This document shows, one piece after another, positions 7,465 through 17,219 of a DNA stretch of 64,000 nt. The notes under the pieces were generated by a model, which saw only the letters and a list, made by a program, of their open reading frames with translations, made no database searches and had not been told where the DNA came from. The stretch is from Verrucomicrobiota bacterium. GTDB taxonomy: Bacteria > Verrucomicrobiota > Verrucomicrobiia > Opitutales > Opitutaceae. Positions within the stretch are counted from its first letter, which is position 1. Each line of letters starts with the position of its first letter. The stretch spans positions 109,418-173,417 of the forward strand of contig JAEWQP010000028.1 of assembly GCA_023399155.1 (NCBI GenBank). Direction: 5' to 3'. Made by a program: the position numbers and the translations under genes.

Positions 7465-10329
7465 CTACTCTCGCGCCTCGGTGGGCGGGTTCCCGCCGGT
7501 CTCCGGCCCCGGCTCTGCGGGCGTGATGATGAAGCGCGCGGCGCGGGCGTTGTCGAGGTAGCGGCCGGCGAGCCCGTTGAGGTCGGCCGTGGTGATCGCG
7601 GCGTAATCCTGCGCGAGCGAACGCGCGTGCTCGAGATCCTTCGGGTGCTCCTGCGCCTTCCGCAGGACGTTGCCCAGCCAGTAGTTGTTTTGCCGCACGC
7701 TCTGCCGGATCGACGTGAGCCGCGGCTCCTTTGCCCGCGCGACCTCGTCTTCCGTCACACCTCCGGTGCGCAGTTCTTCGGCGATGCGCAGCACGGCCCC
7801 CTGGACGACGGCGGCCTGGGCCGGGTCGACCTCCACGCCGACGCTGAAGAGGCCGTAGTCGCGGTAGGTGCCGCTCGGCGCACTCGAACTCGACGGGCTG
7901 TAGGCGGCGGCAAGTTCCTCGCGGATGGTCTTGCGCAACCGGTCGTCGAACACCGCGGCGAGAAGGGAGAGGCGGCGGACCCGGCCGATGTCCGCATCGT
8001 CATCCGTGGGCCAATACGTGAGCACAAGCGCCTTCTTGATCTCGGTCTCGACCGTGAACTCGGCGACCGGCGGCTCGGCCGGAAACGCCACCTGGCGGGC
8101 TTCGTCGAAGGGCGGTTTCGCGGCGCGCGGGGGCAGTGCCCCCAGCGTGCGGCGCGCGAGTTCGATCGTGGCCTCGATGTCGATCTCGCCGACGATCGCC
8201 ACCTCCAGCGCCCCATCCTCGATGATCGGCGTGAGCCATGCGCGAACCTCATCGGGAGTGACGGCGAGGAGCCGTTCGAGCGGCGGCAGTCCGAAGCGCG
8301 GATCGCCGGAGGCCAGCAGCGGCGGGATATGCAGCTGGGCCACGCCGCGCGGCACGTGGCGGAGGCGGTTGTAGTCCTGCTCAAGACTCCGGCGCACGCG
8401 CATGAGCGCCTCGGATCGCAGCCCTGGGTCCGTGATCTTGGCGCAGAGCAGCTGGAGTTCGAGTTCCAGGTCCTTGGGCGAGGTGCCGCCTGAATACTCG
8501 AGCGCGTCCTCACCGACACTGAATCCCACCCCGACCGTCCGGCCCGCCAGCAGCCGGCGCAGTTCCTCGATCGTGTGGCGCCCGAGGCCGCTGCCGTTCA
8601 CGAGCGGGCCGGCGACGATAGCGAGCTCCGGCCGGTCGCGCGGCAATTCGAGCTTGCCGCCGCCGAGTCGCGCATGGAGCGAGATCTGGTTGGCCTGAAA
8701 GTCCGTCCGCTTCAGATTCAATCGCACGCCGTTGGCGAAGCGCACAAGCGTCACGTCGAGGTCCTCGATGTGACGGCGCTCCGCGACCTCACCCGGCGTG
8801 CCGAACGTCGTGTAGGCGAACGGCACGTCGAGCTGGTCCTCCGGAGCCGCGACCGGCACCTGCAGGCTGGCACGATAGACATCGAGGACGGTCGCGGCGG
8901 TGACGTCGCGGTCCAGGCGCCCGCTCACAAAGAGATGCGGCGCCGCCGCCGACCACGCCTTGCGCAGCGCATCCAGGCACAGCTCGGGTGTGAGCGCCTC
9001 GGCGGCCGGGCGGACAAGCGACAGGTCAAACTCGGGCGTGGTGAAGACATACTCCTCATCGATGGCATCGACGATCTCGGCCGCAAGGGCGGCCGACCGG
9101 CGGGTCGATGCCGAGCGCACGGACTCCTCAAAGCTGTTGATGACGGTGGCCGTGATCTCGCGGACTTCCGCGGCGGAAAACCCGTGCTCGAGCGCCCGTC
9201 GCAGTTCCTGCTCCGCGAGGGCAAGCGATTCGCGCCAGCGATCAGGCGTGCCCGTCAGCCCGATGAACGCGGAGCGATAGACCTCGTCGCCCGGCCCGGC
9301 GCCCGCGCTGCCGCCGGTGAAGGGCGCGTTTTCCTGCCGTGCCAGCCGGTCGAGCCGACGGCTCAGGATCGCGCACGCGACCTCCAGCGGGATTTCATCG
9401 ATGCGGCTCGCGGCGCTGTCGGGCGGGTCCTCCCAGGGCGCGATCACCTGGATGGATACGGAAACGGTCGTGGCCTCAACCTCGGCATGGACGGCGGCCA
9501 CCGGTTCGGACACCGGGTCGACGCGACCGAGATCCGCCCGGGGGACTGCCGGTGTCGCGGGCTCCATCGAGGCGAAGGCATCCCGGATCAACCCGACGGT
9601 GGCGGACGCATCGATCTCGCCGACCACGACCACGGCCATGTTTTCCGGCCTGTACCAGCGTTCAAAATACGCGCGCAGGCGCGCCGCGTCGGCCTCTTCC
9701 AGGGTCTCGGTCACCCCGATGGGCCATCGATGCGTGAGCCTCACGTCCGGCAGGTGGAAGGAGTAATCCGCCAGGGCCGTGCGAAACTCGACCGAGTCGC
9801 GGGCGCGTTTCTCGGCGAAGATGATGCCGCGTTCCTTCTCCACCTCGTCCTGCTCGATCAGCATGCCGTCGGCAAAATCGCGCAGCACCTGGAATCCCTC
9901 GGTCAGCGACGCCGTGTCGCCCTTCGGCAGTTCTAGCATGTAGAGCGTGTGGTCGAATGTGGTGCGAGCGTTGGTGTCCGCACCGAAGGACATGCCGTGG
10001 CGTTGGAAGAACTCGACGAGCGTGTCGGCGGGGAAGTTGCGCGTGCCGTTGAAGGCCATGTGCTCGAGGTAGTGCGCGAGCCCGCGCTCCTCGTCGGTCT
10101 CGTCGAGCGAGCCCGCGCGCACGTAGAGGCGCACGCTGGCGCGCTCACGGGGCTCCGTGTTGGGAAGCACCGCGTAGAGCAGGCCATTTTCAAGGCGGCC
10201 GGAGACCACGGCGGGATCGGGCGGCACGTCGGAGTGCGGCGGGGGCCAGGCCGGGATTTCAGCGCGAAGGAGGCCTGCGGCCCACAGGCATGCGAGCAGA
10301 CCGGCGGCGATTCGGCGGGGTGCGGACAT
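7465..10329 (-). CDS. M16 family zinc peptidase (pitrilysin/insulinase-like), exported
   Basis: The protein has 954 residues from the ATG read at 10329, which places a hydrophobic signal peptide (IAAGLLACLWAAGL) at the very N-terminus. The 24 bases of open frame before it are not needed. The inverted zinc motif HYLEH is at residues 86-90, followed by the conserved MAFNGTRNFP. Downstream EKERGIIFAEKRAR supplies the further zinc-ligand glutamate region. A second M16 half in the C-terminal part (around ARLGGGKLELP) gives the usual two-lobed clamshell. Size matches PqqL-like periplasmic zinc peptidases. It probably degrades peptides in the periplasm. Its start faces the waaA start across 220 bases, and no operon partner is seen. 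Confidence 0.93.
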   Translation of the reverse strand: MSAPRRIAAGLLACLWAAGLLRAEIPAWPPPHSDVPPDPAVVSGRLENGLLYAVLPNTEPRERASVRLYVRAGSLDETDEERGLAHYLEHMAFNGTRNFPADTLVEFFQRHGMSFGADTNARTTFDHTLYMLELPKGDTASLTEGFQVLRDFADGMLIEQDEVEKERGIIFAEKRARDSVEFRTALADYSFHLPDVRLTHRWPIGVTETLEEADAARLRAYFERWYRPENMAVVVVGEIDASATVGLIRDAFASMEPATPAVPRADLGRVDPVSEPVAAVHAEVEATTVSVSIQVIAPWEDPPDSAASRIDEIPLEVACAILSRRLDRLARQENAPFTGGSAGAGPGDEVYRSAFIGLTGTPDRWRESLALAEQELRRALEHGFSAAEVREITATVINSFEESVRSASTRRSAALAAEIVDAIDEEYVFTTPEFDLSLVRPAAEALTPELCLDALRKAWSAAAPHLFVSGRLDRDVTAATVLDVYRASLQVPVAAPEDQLDVPFAYTTFGTPGEVAERRHIEDLDVTLVRFANGVRLNLKRTDFQANQISLHARLGGGKLELPRDRPELAIVAGPLVNGSGLGRHTIEELRRLLAGRTVGVGFSVGEDALEYSGGTSPKDLELELQLLCAKITDPGLRSEALMRVRRSLEQDYNRLRHVPRGVAQLHIPPLLASGDPRFGLPPLERLLAVTPDEVRAWLTPIIEDGALEVAIVGEIDIEATIELARRTLGALPPRAAKPPFDEARQVAFPAEPPVAEFTVETEIKKALVLTYWPTDDDADIGRVRRLSLLAAVFDDRLRKTIREELAAAYSPSSSSAPSGTYRDYGLFSVGVEVDPAQAAVVQGAVLRIAEELRTGGVTEDEVARAKEPRLTSIRQSVRQNNYWLGNVLRKAQEHPKDLEHARSLAQDYAAITTADLNGLAGRYLDNARAARFIITPAEPGPETGGNPPTEARE

Positions 10330-10549
10330 CCGGGTAGGAAACGCAGTGCCCACGGGTCGCGCAAGTGCGTCCGGCGATCGGCCGTGACCGGCAGAAAGGG
10401 GTGGTCAAGGGGCGATCCGTGCGAACACTGGGCTGCACATGTCTCGCGATCCGCTCCCGTCCGCCCGTGTCACCTCCTGCTGAAATCCACCGGCTTCCCG
10501 CACGGTGGCGCGCGCGCACGCCCCGCACAGCCCACGCTCGAGCTTCCGG

Positions 10550-11839
10550 ATGATCTGGCTGTACCGCCTTCTTTTCCTCCCGGTGCTGCTCGTCCTGCTG
10601 CCCGGCTACGTGCGGCGGATGTCACGACGCGGCGGATACCGCGAGGGTTTTTCCGGCCGCTTCGGCGCGGTCCGCGATCTCCCCGCCAGGCGCCCGGGCG
10701 TGCGTCGCGTCTGGATCCAGGCCGTGAGCGTGGGCGAGATGCTCGCGATCGCGCCGGTGCTGCAGGCGTTGCATCGGCGCGCCGATCTCGAGGTCTACCT
10801 CACCACCACCACCAGTACGGGCGCGGCGGTGGCGCGCGAGCGCTACGCGAGTCTCGTCGCGGCGATCGGCTACTTCCCACTCGACTGGTGGGCGTTCAGC
10901 GCGCGGGCCTGGCGGCGCATCCAGCCCGACCTGGTGGTGCTGACCGAATCGGAGTTCTGGCCCGAGCACCTGCATCAGGCCGCGCGGCGCGGTGTGCCGG
11001 TCCTCTGCATCAACGGACGCCTGTCCGACCGCAGTTTCGGACGCATGATGCGGCTGCGCGGGATCGTGCAGCGCATGGCCCGCGGAGTCACGCGGGTGCT
11101 TGCGTGCTCGCAACTCGATGGCAGCCGTTTCGCGCAACTGGCGCTCGGCGCCGTTCCGGTCGACGTGGTGGGCAGCATCAAGCTCGACGTGGAGATTCCA
11201 CGCCTGGATGACGCCGCGGGTGCGCGGCTGCGTGCCTCGCTGGGCATCCCGACCGGCGACTTCGTGCTCCTTGGGTCATCGACCTGGCCGGGCGAGGAGG
11301 CGGCGCTGCTCGACACGCTGCGCCAGATGCGCGCCACAGGCGTCAGCTGTTCGCTCGTCCTCGTGCCGCGGCACGCCGAACGGCGGGACGAGATCCGCAC
11401 GCTGCTGCGCCAGTCCGGGCTGCGCTTTCACCTCAGGTCCACCGGTCCCGCGGCGGAGCAGGTGGACGTGGCGGTGGGCGACACGACGGGGGAATTGCGC
11501 ACCATCACCCAGGTCGCGGACCTCGTCTTCGTGGGAAAGAGCCTTCCGCCCCACGAGCAGGGACAAACTCCGGTGGAGGCGGCGATCCTGGAGAAGCCCG
11601 TGCTTTTCGGCCCGGGTATGTCGAACTTTCGCGAGATCGTGGCGGGTCTCGTCATGGGCGGGGCGGCGAGGGTCGTGCACGATCCCGATGAGCTGACGCA
11701 GGCGGTCCTGCAACTGATCCGGTCGCCGGATGAACGCGAGGCCATGGCGCGCGCCGCCGGCGCGTGGCACGCCGCGAATCGCGGCGCGATCGACAAGACG
11801 ACAGCAGCGATCGTCCACCTCGCCGGGCTTCCCGATTGA
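10550..11839 (+). CDS. waaA: 3-deoxy-D-manno-octulosonic acid transferase
   Basis: WaaA (KdtA) adds Kdo from CMP-Kdo to the lipid A precursor at the cytoplasmic face of the inner membrane. The 429-residue protein begins MIWLYRLLFLPVLLVLLPGY, a membrane anchor. AVSVGEMLA, where the glutamate is the likely catalytic base of this GT30 family, comes next, then TESEFWP and INGRLSDRSF. The C-terminal Rossmann half has the GKSLPPHEQGQTPVEAA donor-binding region. The ATG at 10550 is preferred over 10505 because the anchor starts there. Together with lpxB at 35.7 kb it shows the host makes lipopolysaccharide. Confidence 0.95.
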   Translation: MIWLYRLLFLPVLLVLLPGYVRRMSRRGGYREGFSGRFGAVRDLPARRPGVRRVWIQAVSVGEMLAIAPVLQALHRRADLEVYLTTTTSTGAAVARERYASLVAAIGYFPLDWWAFSARAWRRIQPDLVVLTESEFWPEHLHQAARRGVPVLCINGRLSDRSFGRMMRLRGIVQRMARGVTRVLACSQLDGSRFAQLALGAVPVDVVGSIKLDVEIPRLDDAAGARLRASLGIPTGDFVLLGSSTWPGEEAALLDTLRQMRATGVSCSLVLVPRHAERRDEIRTLLRQSGLRFHLRSTGPAAEQVDVAVGDTTGELRTITQVADLVFVGKSLPPHEQGQTPVEAAILEKPVLFGPGMSNFREIVAGLVMGGAARVVHDPDELTQAVLQLIRSPDEREAMARAAGAWHAANRGAIDKTTAAIVHLAGLPD

Positions 11840-11846
11840 ACGGGCG

Positions 11847-11886
11847 GTCGCGCTGCGCGGGTCGGTGCGCGCGCGGCGAGCGCGAC
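11847..11886. terminator. Hairpin between convergent waaA and accA
   Basis: GTCGCGCT at 11847-11854 pairs with AGCGCGAC at 11879-11886, eight perfect pairs around a GC-rich loop of 24 bases, inside the 53-base gap between the two stop codons. There is no T-run, so a terminator role for both genes is only likely from position. Confidence 0.35.
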
Positions 11887-11892
11887 GCCGGA

Positions 11893-12879
11893 TTACGCCG
11901 TGGGGGCCGCAGCGACCGACTCCTCGAACACGCCGAGCTTGCGAAACCGTTCGTAACGCCCGGCGGTGAGTTGGTCGGGGGAGAGTTTTCTCAGGTCCTT
12001 GAGGTGGGCGAGGAGGCTGCGCTTCAGCGATGCCGCGGCCTGGTCGTAGTCGTTGTGATTGCCGCCAAACGGTTCCTCCACGATCTCGTCGACGATGGCG
12101 AACTTGAGCAGGCTGGCGGAGCCGAGCTTGAGCGCGTCAGCCGCACGGGGGGCGGAGGCGCGGTCCTTCCACAGGATCGCCGCGCAACCCTCGGGCGAGA
12201 TTACCGAGTAGTAGGCGTTTTCGAAGATCAACACGCGGTCCGCCACGGCGATGCCGAGCGCACCGCCGGAGCCGCCTTCGCCCAGGATCACGGTCACGAT
12301 CGGCACCTTGAGCACCGACATCTCGCGCAGGTTGACCGCGATGGCCTCGGCCACGTGGCGCTCCTCAGCCCCGATGCCGGGGAATGCGCCGGGTGTGTCG
12401 ACAAAGGTGATCACCGGCAGGCCAAACTTCTCGGCCATGCGCATCAGGCGCATCGCCTTGCGGTAGCCCTCAGGGTGGGGCATCCCGAAATTGCGCAGGA
12501 TGTTTTCCTTCGTATCGCGGCCCTTTTGCTGGCCCACGACCATGACCGCCTGGCCATCGAGCATGGCCGTGCCGCCCACCATCGAGCGATCATCGCTGAA
12601 CATGCGGTCGCCATGGAGTTCCTGGAAGTTCGCGAAGATCCGCGAAACGAAATCGAGCGTGTAGGGACGCTTCGGATGCCGCGCGATCTGGACGCGCTGC
12701 CAGGCGGAGAGTTCTGAATAGATCGCCTTCTTGGTGGCGGCGATCTTCTGCTCGATCGCGGCGATCTCCCGGGAGACATCAACGTTGTTCTCGATCGAAA
12801 GCTGGTGCAGGGAATCCAGCTGCCGCCCGAGGTCGCGCAGGGGTTTCTCAAACTCCAGCGTGTATGTGGTTTTCTCCAT
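11893..12879 (-). CDS. accA: Acetyl-CoA carboxylase carboxyltransferase subunit alpha
   Basis: AccA, with AccD, transfers the carboxyl group from biotin to acetyl-CoA to give malonyl-CoA for fatty acid synthesis. The protein has 328 residues from the ATG read at 12879 (MEKTTYTLEFEKPL); the frame extends 10 codons upstream without support. A helical N-terminal part is followed by the crotonase-fold carboxyltransferase domain, with PHPEGYRKAMRLM, TFVDTPGAFPGIGAEERH, and the oxyanion-hole region GEGGSGGALGIAVADRV. Length fits the family. accA stands alone here; accD is not in the window. Confidence 0.97.
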   Translation of the reverse strand: MEKTTYTLEFEKPLRDLGRQLDSLHQLSIENNVDVSREIAAIEQKIAATKKAIYSELSAWQRVQIARHPKRPYTLDFVSRIFANFQELHGDRMFSDDRSMVGGTAMLDGQAVMVVGQQKGRDTKENILRNFGMPHPEGYRKAMRLMRMAEKFGLPVITFVDTPGAFPGIGAEERHVAEAIAVNLREMSVLKVPIVTVILGEGGSGGALGIAVADRVLIFENAYYSVISPEGCAAILWKDRASAPRAADALKLGSASLLKFAIVDEIVEEPFGGNHNDYDQAAASLKRSLLAHLKDLRKLSPDQLTAGRYERFRKLGVFEESVAAAPTA

Positions 12880-12982
12880 GGGAAAACGTCCGTATGAACG
12901 GCCGTCCATGGGGTGTCAATCCGCTCCCCGGCCCCTCCCCGAGGGCCCCCGATCTCCGCCCCGGCATCGCCTCATTGCCCCA

Positions 12983-13138
12983 TCTTTCTCTTCAATCTTA
13001 CTCTTTCTCTTTCTCCTCCGGATCAGCACGGCCGCGGCTCGATCGAACGAAGCAAGGGGAGCGAGGCGCGCGAGGATGAGAACGAGAATGAGAACGAGAA
13101 CGAGAAAGATTGAAGAGAAAGAGAAAGATTGAAGAGAG
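12983..13138. repeat. Inverted hexad (CTTTCT / GAGAAC) element
   Basis: This fills most of the 279-base space between accA and the TPR gene. The left arm, 12983-13016, is TCTTTCTC-like with one TCAATC unit. The right arm, 13075-13137, is a longer run of GAGAAC, GAGAAT, GAGAAA and GATTGA hexamers. The core is about 58 bases. It has the same design and the same units as the element at 5865-6006, though the arms differ in length. Confidence 0.72.
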
Positions 13139-13158
13139 GGAGTCGGGGGTGGGTGGGG

Positions 13159-13497
13159 TCAGGTGCCCTTCAACTGATCCTTCCAACCCAGGACACGGGC
13201 CCGTGCGCCATAGTGTTCGGCCTTGGGCTTGTCGCCGCGCTCCATCCAGATCCGCGAGAGGCTCGTGTTGATGAAGATGTCGTCGGGCCGGAGCGCATGG
13301 GCTTTCTCGGCCGCGAGGAGCGCCTCGTCGAAGCGACGGGCATCGAAGAGCACCTCGGCCGTGGCGTGCCACGCCTCGAAACTCCCGGGAACGGCGGCAG
13401 TCGCGCGACTCAGCTTGGCCAGCGCGGCCTCGGTGTCACCCAGGGTGAAGTCAAAGGTGGCATCATCGACGAGCGCCCGGAGTTCTTCCTCGTTCAT
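13159..13497 (-). CDS. Small tetratricopeptide repeat protein
   Basis: A 112-residue protein with two to three TPR units: GDTEAALAKLSRATAAVPGSFEAWHATAEVLFDA-type helices and FDEALLAAEKAHALRPDD, each with the W/G/A/P spacing of TPRs. It has no signal peptide or membrane segment, so it is cytoplasmic. It probably mediates a protein-protein contact; the partner is unknown. It lies downstream of accA behind a hexad element, so co-transcription is doubtful. Similar small TPR proteins are common in Verrucomicrobiota; a specific function cannot be given. Confidence 0.8.
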   Translation of the reverse strand: MNEEELRALVDDATFDFTLGDTEAALAKLSRATAAVPGSFEAWHATAEVLFDARRFDEALLAAEKAHALRPDDIFINTSLSRIWMERGDKPKAEHYGARARVLGWKDQLKGT

Positions 13498-13739
13498 GGG
13501 CGCGGACCGTGGATGAGACCGCAGTATTCTGCAACTCCGACGCGGTCTCCGTCAGTGCATCCGGCGTCGTTCGGTCGGACCTGAATACCCGGTGGCTGCA
13601 GGCGAGCGCGGACCTCCCAAGCGCGGACGGCTGGGGCGGTTGAAGCGATGCCCAGCGTCTCGCGCGGCACCTCCGACTCGCCGGGGAAGCCCGCATCGCG
13701 CCGCCCACGCATCGCAGGCGGCGCGAATACCGGTTGCGT

Positions 13740-13976
13740 TCAGCCCAGCGCGTCGAGACTCGCGCCGAAGTTGATGTGGTAGACGGCGCCGTCCATCACC
13801 AGCGCCGGGACGGACTTCACACCCGCCTCGCGGGCTTCGCCGAGACGGCTGCTGTTTTCGCCAAGGTGGACGACGTCGAGGGTGTGGCGCGCGGGATCCA
13901 GCGCGCGGGCGAGCTTCTGCTCGGCGTCGACGCAGACGGGACATCCGGCGTGGTAGAACGTGGCTTGGGTCTTCAT
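13740..13976 (-). CDS. Small thioredoxin-fold protein with CPVC motif
   Basis: A 78-residue protein starting MKTQATFYHAGCPVC at 13976. The redox pair CPVC is at residues 12-15 and a cis-proline region (SVPALV) is near residue 54, as in glutaredoxin-like and mini-thioredoxin proteins. It has no signal peptide. The frame extends to 14207, but that part crosses the divergent promoter and is not coding. It diverges from an HxlR-type regulator with 187 bases between the starts, a layout that usually means the regulator controls it. A role in thiol or disulfide metabolism is likely; the substrate is unknown. Confidence 0.8.
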   Translation of the reverse strand: MKTQATFYHAGCPVCVDAEQKLARALDPARHTLDVVHLGENSSRLGEAREAGVKSVPALVMDGAVYHINFGASLDALG

Positions 13977-14090
13977 GGTAGGATCGTGTCGTGGGTGATG
14001 TGTTGTTCTTGTGGTTGTTGTCTGGCACGCGGGCCGTGGCGCACGTGCTGGACGTGGGCACAATGCTTGAAAACGTGTCCCGGCGGTAGA

Positions 14091-14126
14091 GGGCACAAAA
14101 TCGTCGGGGGGTACCGTTTTGTTCCC
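14091..14126. promoter_or_regulatory. Imperfect palindrome, candidate HxlR operator
   Basis: GGGCACAAAA at 14091-14100 and TTTTGTTCCC at 14117-14126 are inverted repeats matching at 9 of 10 positions, 38 bases before the HxlR start and inside the divergent spacer. Winged-helix dimers of this family bind such dyads and often regulate the neighbour. Binding is inferred. Confidence 0.5.
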
Positions 14127-14163
14127 TCGTGCAGCCGGGCCGTCATCCGCTAAACTCCAGCCC

Positions 14164-14514
14164 ATGAAACGTAAGGCCGTTGTGCTGACTCTGGCTGAGC
14201 GCACCACCTACCGCCGGCTCGAGGACGTCGTGGGCTGCAAGTGGTCGGCGGCCGTGATCGCGGCGATCGCCCGTGGCGTGAACCGCCCGGGGCGGATCGA
14301 GCGCTTCATCCCCGGCATCTCGACCAAGGTGCTCAATGAGCGCTTCCGACGGTTGCTCGAGTTCGGCCTGATCGAGCGTCGGGAGATTCCCGGGCGTATC
14401 CAGCATGTGGAGTATTCGCTGACCGCGACGGGTCGACGCCTCGCCGCGATCATCGAGCAGATTCGCGATCTCGACGAGGAACACGGACGGCGCGCGCCCG
14501 CCGCGGGCAGTTGA
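14164..14514 (+). CDS. HxlR family winged-helix transcriptional regulator
   Basis: A 116-residue protein from the ATG at 14164; the 15 codons upstream in frame lie over the operator-like repeat. The sequence has the HxlR landmarks: VVGCKWSAAVIAAIARG with the single conserved cysteine near residue 24, RPGRIERFIPGISTKVLNERFRRLLEFGLIERR as the recognition helix and wing, and VEYSLTATGRRL. Members such as HypR, YodB and QorR sense quinones, aldehydes or disulfide stress through that cysteine. The divergent partner is a CPVC thioredoxin-fold protein, which supports a thiol-stress role. Confidence 0.88.
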   Translation: MKRKAVVLTLAERTTYRRLEDVVGCKWSAAVIAAIARGVNRPGRIERFIPGISTKVLNERFRRLLEFGLIERREIPGRIQHVEYSLTATGRRLAAIIEQIRDLDEEHGRRAPAAGS

Positions 14515-14515
14515 C

Positions 14516-15397
14516 TCAAGCCGGGCCGGGGCTTGGGGCGGACCCGCTGATCGTGCGATCGTTGGGCGGATCGGTCGCCGTCACGAGCCGGCCGCCGGCG
14601 AGAAAGTCCCGCAACGCGTCCGCCGACGCGTCGACGGTTAGCACGTAGACCGAAGTCGCATCGCGCCAGACCGCGATGGCGCGCCCCGCCTCCTCGCGCA
14701 CGCTCGGCTCGCGCGTGATCCCCGCCGTGGAGCAGGATTGGCGCGGCAGCGTGAAAAGCGCGAGGCGGTGCGCTGCGGCGAGCGGGGAGCCGGAATCGAC
14801 GCGCCCGGCGGCCTCGAAGATCACGACGGAGCTGGTCACGCCGCCAAGCTCAACAATCCCGACGCCTCCCGCCGGCAGTGCGGCCAGCGCCGCGGGAATC
14901 TCGCCCGGCACCGGGGCCGACCTGGCCGCGAGCCAGTCGCGCACCTCGGTGAGGGGGCTGCCCGCGAGGTTGCGGGTCGCGAGCACATCCTCGGACGCCG
15001 AAGCGGCCGCCGCGATGGCGCTCTCGAGGTCGAGGGTGCGGGCCTGCCGCGGCCAGAGCACGATGGCGAGCAGGGCCAGGCTGGCCGCGGCTGCGAGGGC
15101 GGCGAGTCCGGTGGCGAACGGGCGCTGGACAAGCCACGTTCGCCGCTCTCGTGCGGGCTGCGGCCCACGCGCCTGCTGGACTGAGGCGAAGATCGCCTCG
15201 CGCAGGTGAGCCGGCGCAGTGATCGTCTGGATACGCTCGGCGAAGCCGCGGTCAAAGGCCTGTTCGCGCTCGAACCAGTGTCCCAGTGCGGCGTCGCCTC
15301 GCGCCGCCGTGAGCGCGACCTGAGCCGCGGGATCAAGTCGATCCGCGCCGTGGGGACGAAGCACCCGCAGGATCTGGCGATGGCGTGCGTTATCCAT
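14516..15397 (-). CDS. Putative anti-sigma factor, single-pass membrane protein
   Basis: The protein has 293 residues from the ATG read at 15397. The N-terminal part is cytoplasmic; one membrane segment lies at about residues 105-125 (GLAALAAAASLALLAIVLW). A large periplasmic domain with no family I recognise follows. The start overlaps the end of the ECF sigma gene by 8 bases, the usual arrangement for a cognate anti-sigma factor. No zinc-finger ZAS motif (HxxxCxxC) is visible, so the assignment rests on topology and coupling. Its stop lies one base from the HxlR stop on the other strand. Confidence 0.72.
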   Translation of the reverse strand: MDNARHRQILRVLRPHGADRLDPAAQVALTAARGDAALGHWFEREQAFDRGFAERIQTITAPAHLREAIFASVQQARGPQPARERRTWLVQRPFATGLAALAAAASLALLAIVLWPRQARTLDLESAIAAAASASEDVLATRNLAGSPLTEVRDWLAARSAPVPGEIPAALAALPAGGVGIVELGGVTSSVVIFEAAGRVDSGSPLAAAHRLALFTLPRQSCSTAGITREPSVREEAGRAIAVWRDATSVYVLTVDASADALRDFLAGGRLVTATDPPNDRTISGSAPSPGPA

Positions 15398-15923
15398 GAT
15401 GGGCGGGGCGCGAGGAAGGCGGGGCACCGGCACGTGTGCGTCGGTGAAGGAGGGCGCGGAGTTGGTCCTTGCCGCGTGAGATTCGCGACATGACGGTGCC
15501 GATCGGGATGTTCAAGGCGCGGGCGATGTCCTTGTAGGAGAGTTCCTCGAGGTAGAAGAGCGCGAGCGGAGCCCGGAAGACCTCGTCCACCGAGGCCAGC
15601 GCCTGCAGTGCGCTCTCGCCGTCGAGCCCCGACAACAGCGCCGGGTCCGCCTCCACCGCCTCGGCTTCCAGCGCCGGCGGCTCGACCGTCGTCACGCGCC
15701 GGGTGTGCCGATGGAGTTTCAGAAACTCGCGATACAGCGTGGTGAAGAGCCAGGACTTGGCTTTGGCCGCGTCGCGCAGGTTCGAACCACTGCGGGCCCA
15801 GACCAGGAATGTCTGCTGCACGAGATCACATGCATCCGTGCGATTGCCCGCGAGGCTGTAGCCAAACCGGTAGAGGGTTTCGTAGTGGCGCTCGACGAGA
15901 AGCTGGAATTCAGGGGGAACCAT
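15390..15923 (-). CDS. ECF-type RNA polymerase sigma factor
   Basis: A 177-residue sigma-70 family protein starting MVPPEFQLLVERHYETLY at 15923, chosen over an upstream in-frame ATG because sigma region 2 begins here. Region 2 contains DACDLVQQTFLVWAR, the core-binding and -10 recognition helix. Region 4 contains LALFYLEELSYKDIARALNIPIGTVMSRISRGKDQLR, a clear helix-turn-helix. No region 3 is present, as expected of the ECF class. It is translationally coupled to the downstream membrane anti-sigma protein. The signal sensed is unknown. Confidence 0.94.
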   Translation of the reverse strand: MVPPEFQLLVERHYETLYRFGYSLAGNRTDACDLVQQTFLVWARSGSNLRDAAKAKSWLFTTLYREFLKLHRHTRRVTTVEPPALEAEAVEADPALLSGLDGESALQALASVDEVFRAPLALFYLEELSYKDIARALNIPIGTVMSRISRGKDQLRALLHRRTRAGAPPSSRPAHHG

Positions 15924-15993
15924 CCGGGGCCATGGATCGGAGCCGCGTCGCCCGCCGGCTATTCCCCGAAAGGTGCAGCACACCTGTCAGCAG

Positions 15994-17082
<1,089 letters not shown>

Positions 17083-17219
17083 GCGGGTGAAGATTGCCCA
17101 GCGAAGACCACGCGCCGTGCGGTGACAAGCGGGAGAACACCGCCCAACGGGCGAAGCGAGTGGCACCCTGAGGTGGAGCGCGATCTCCGAGCGCGCTTCA
17201 AACTGCAGCCGGATCGGGC

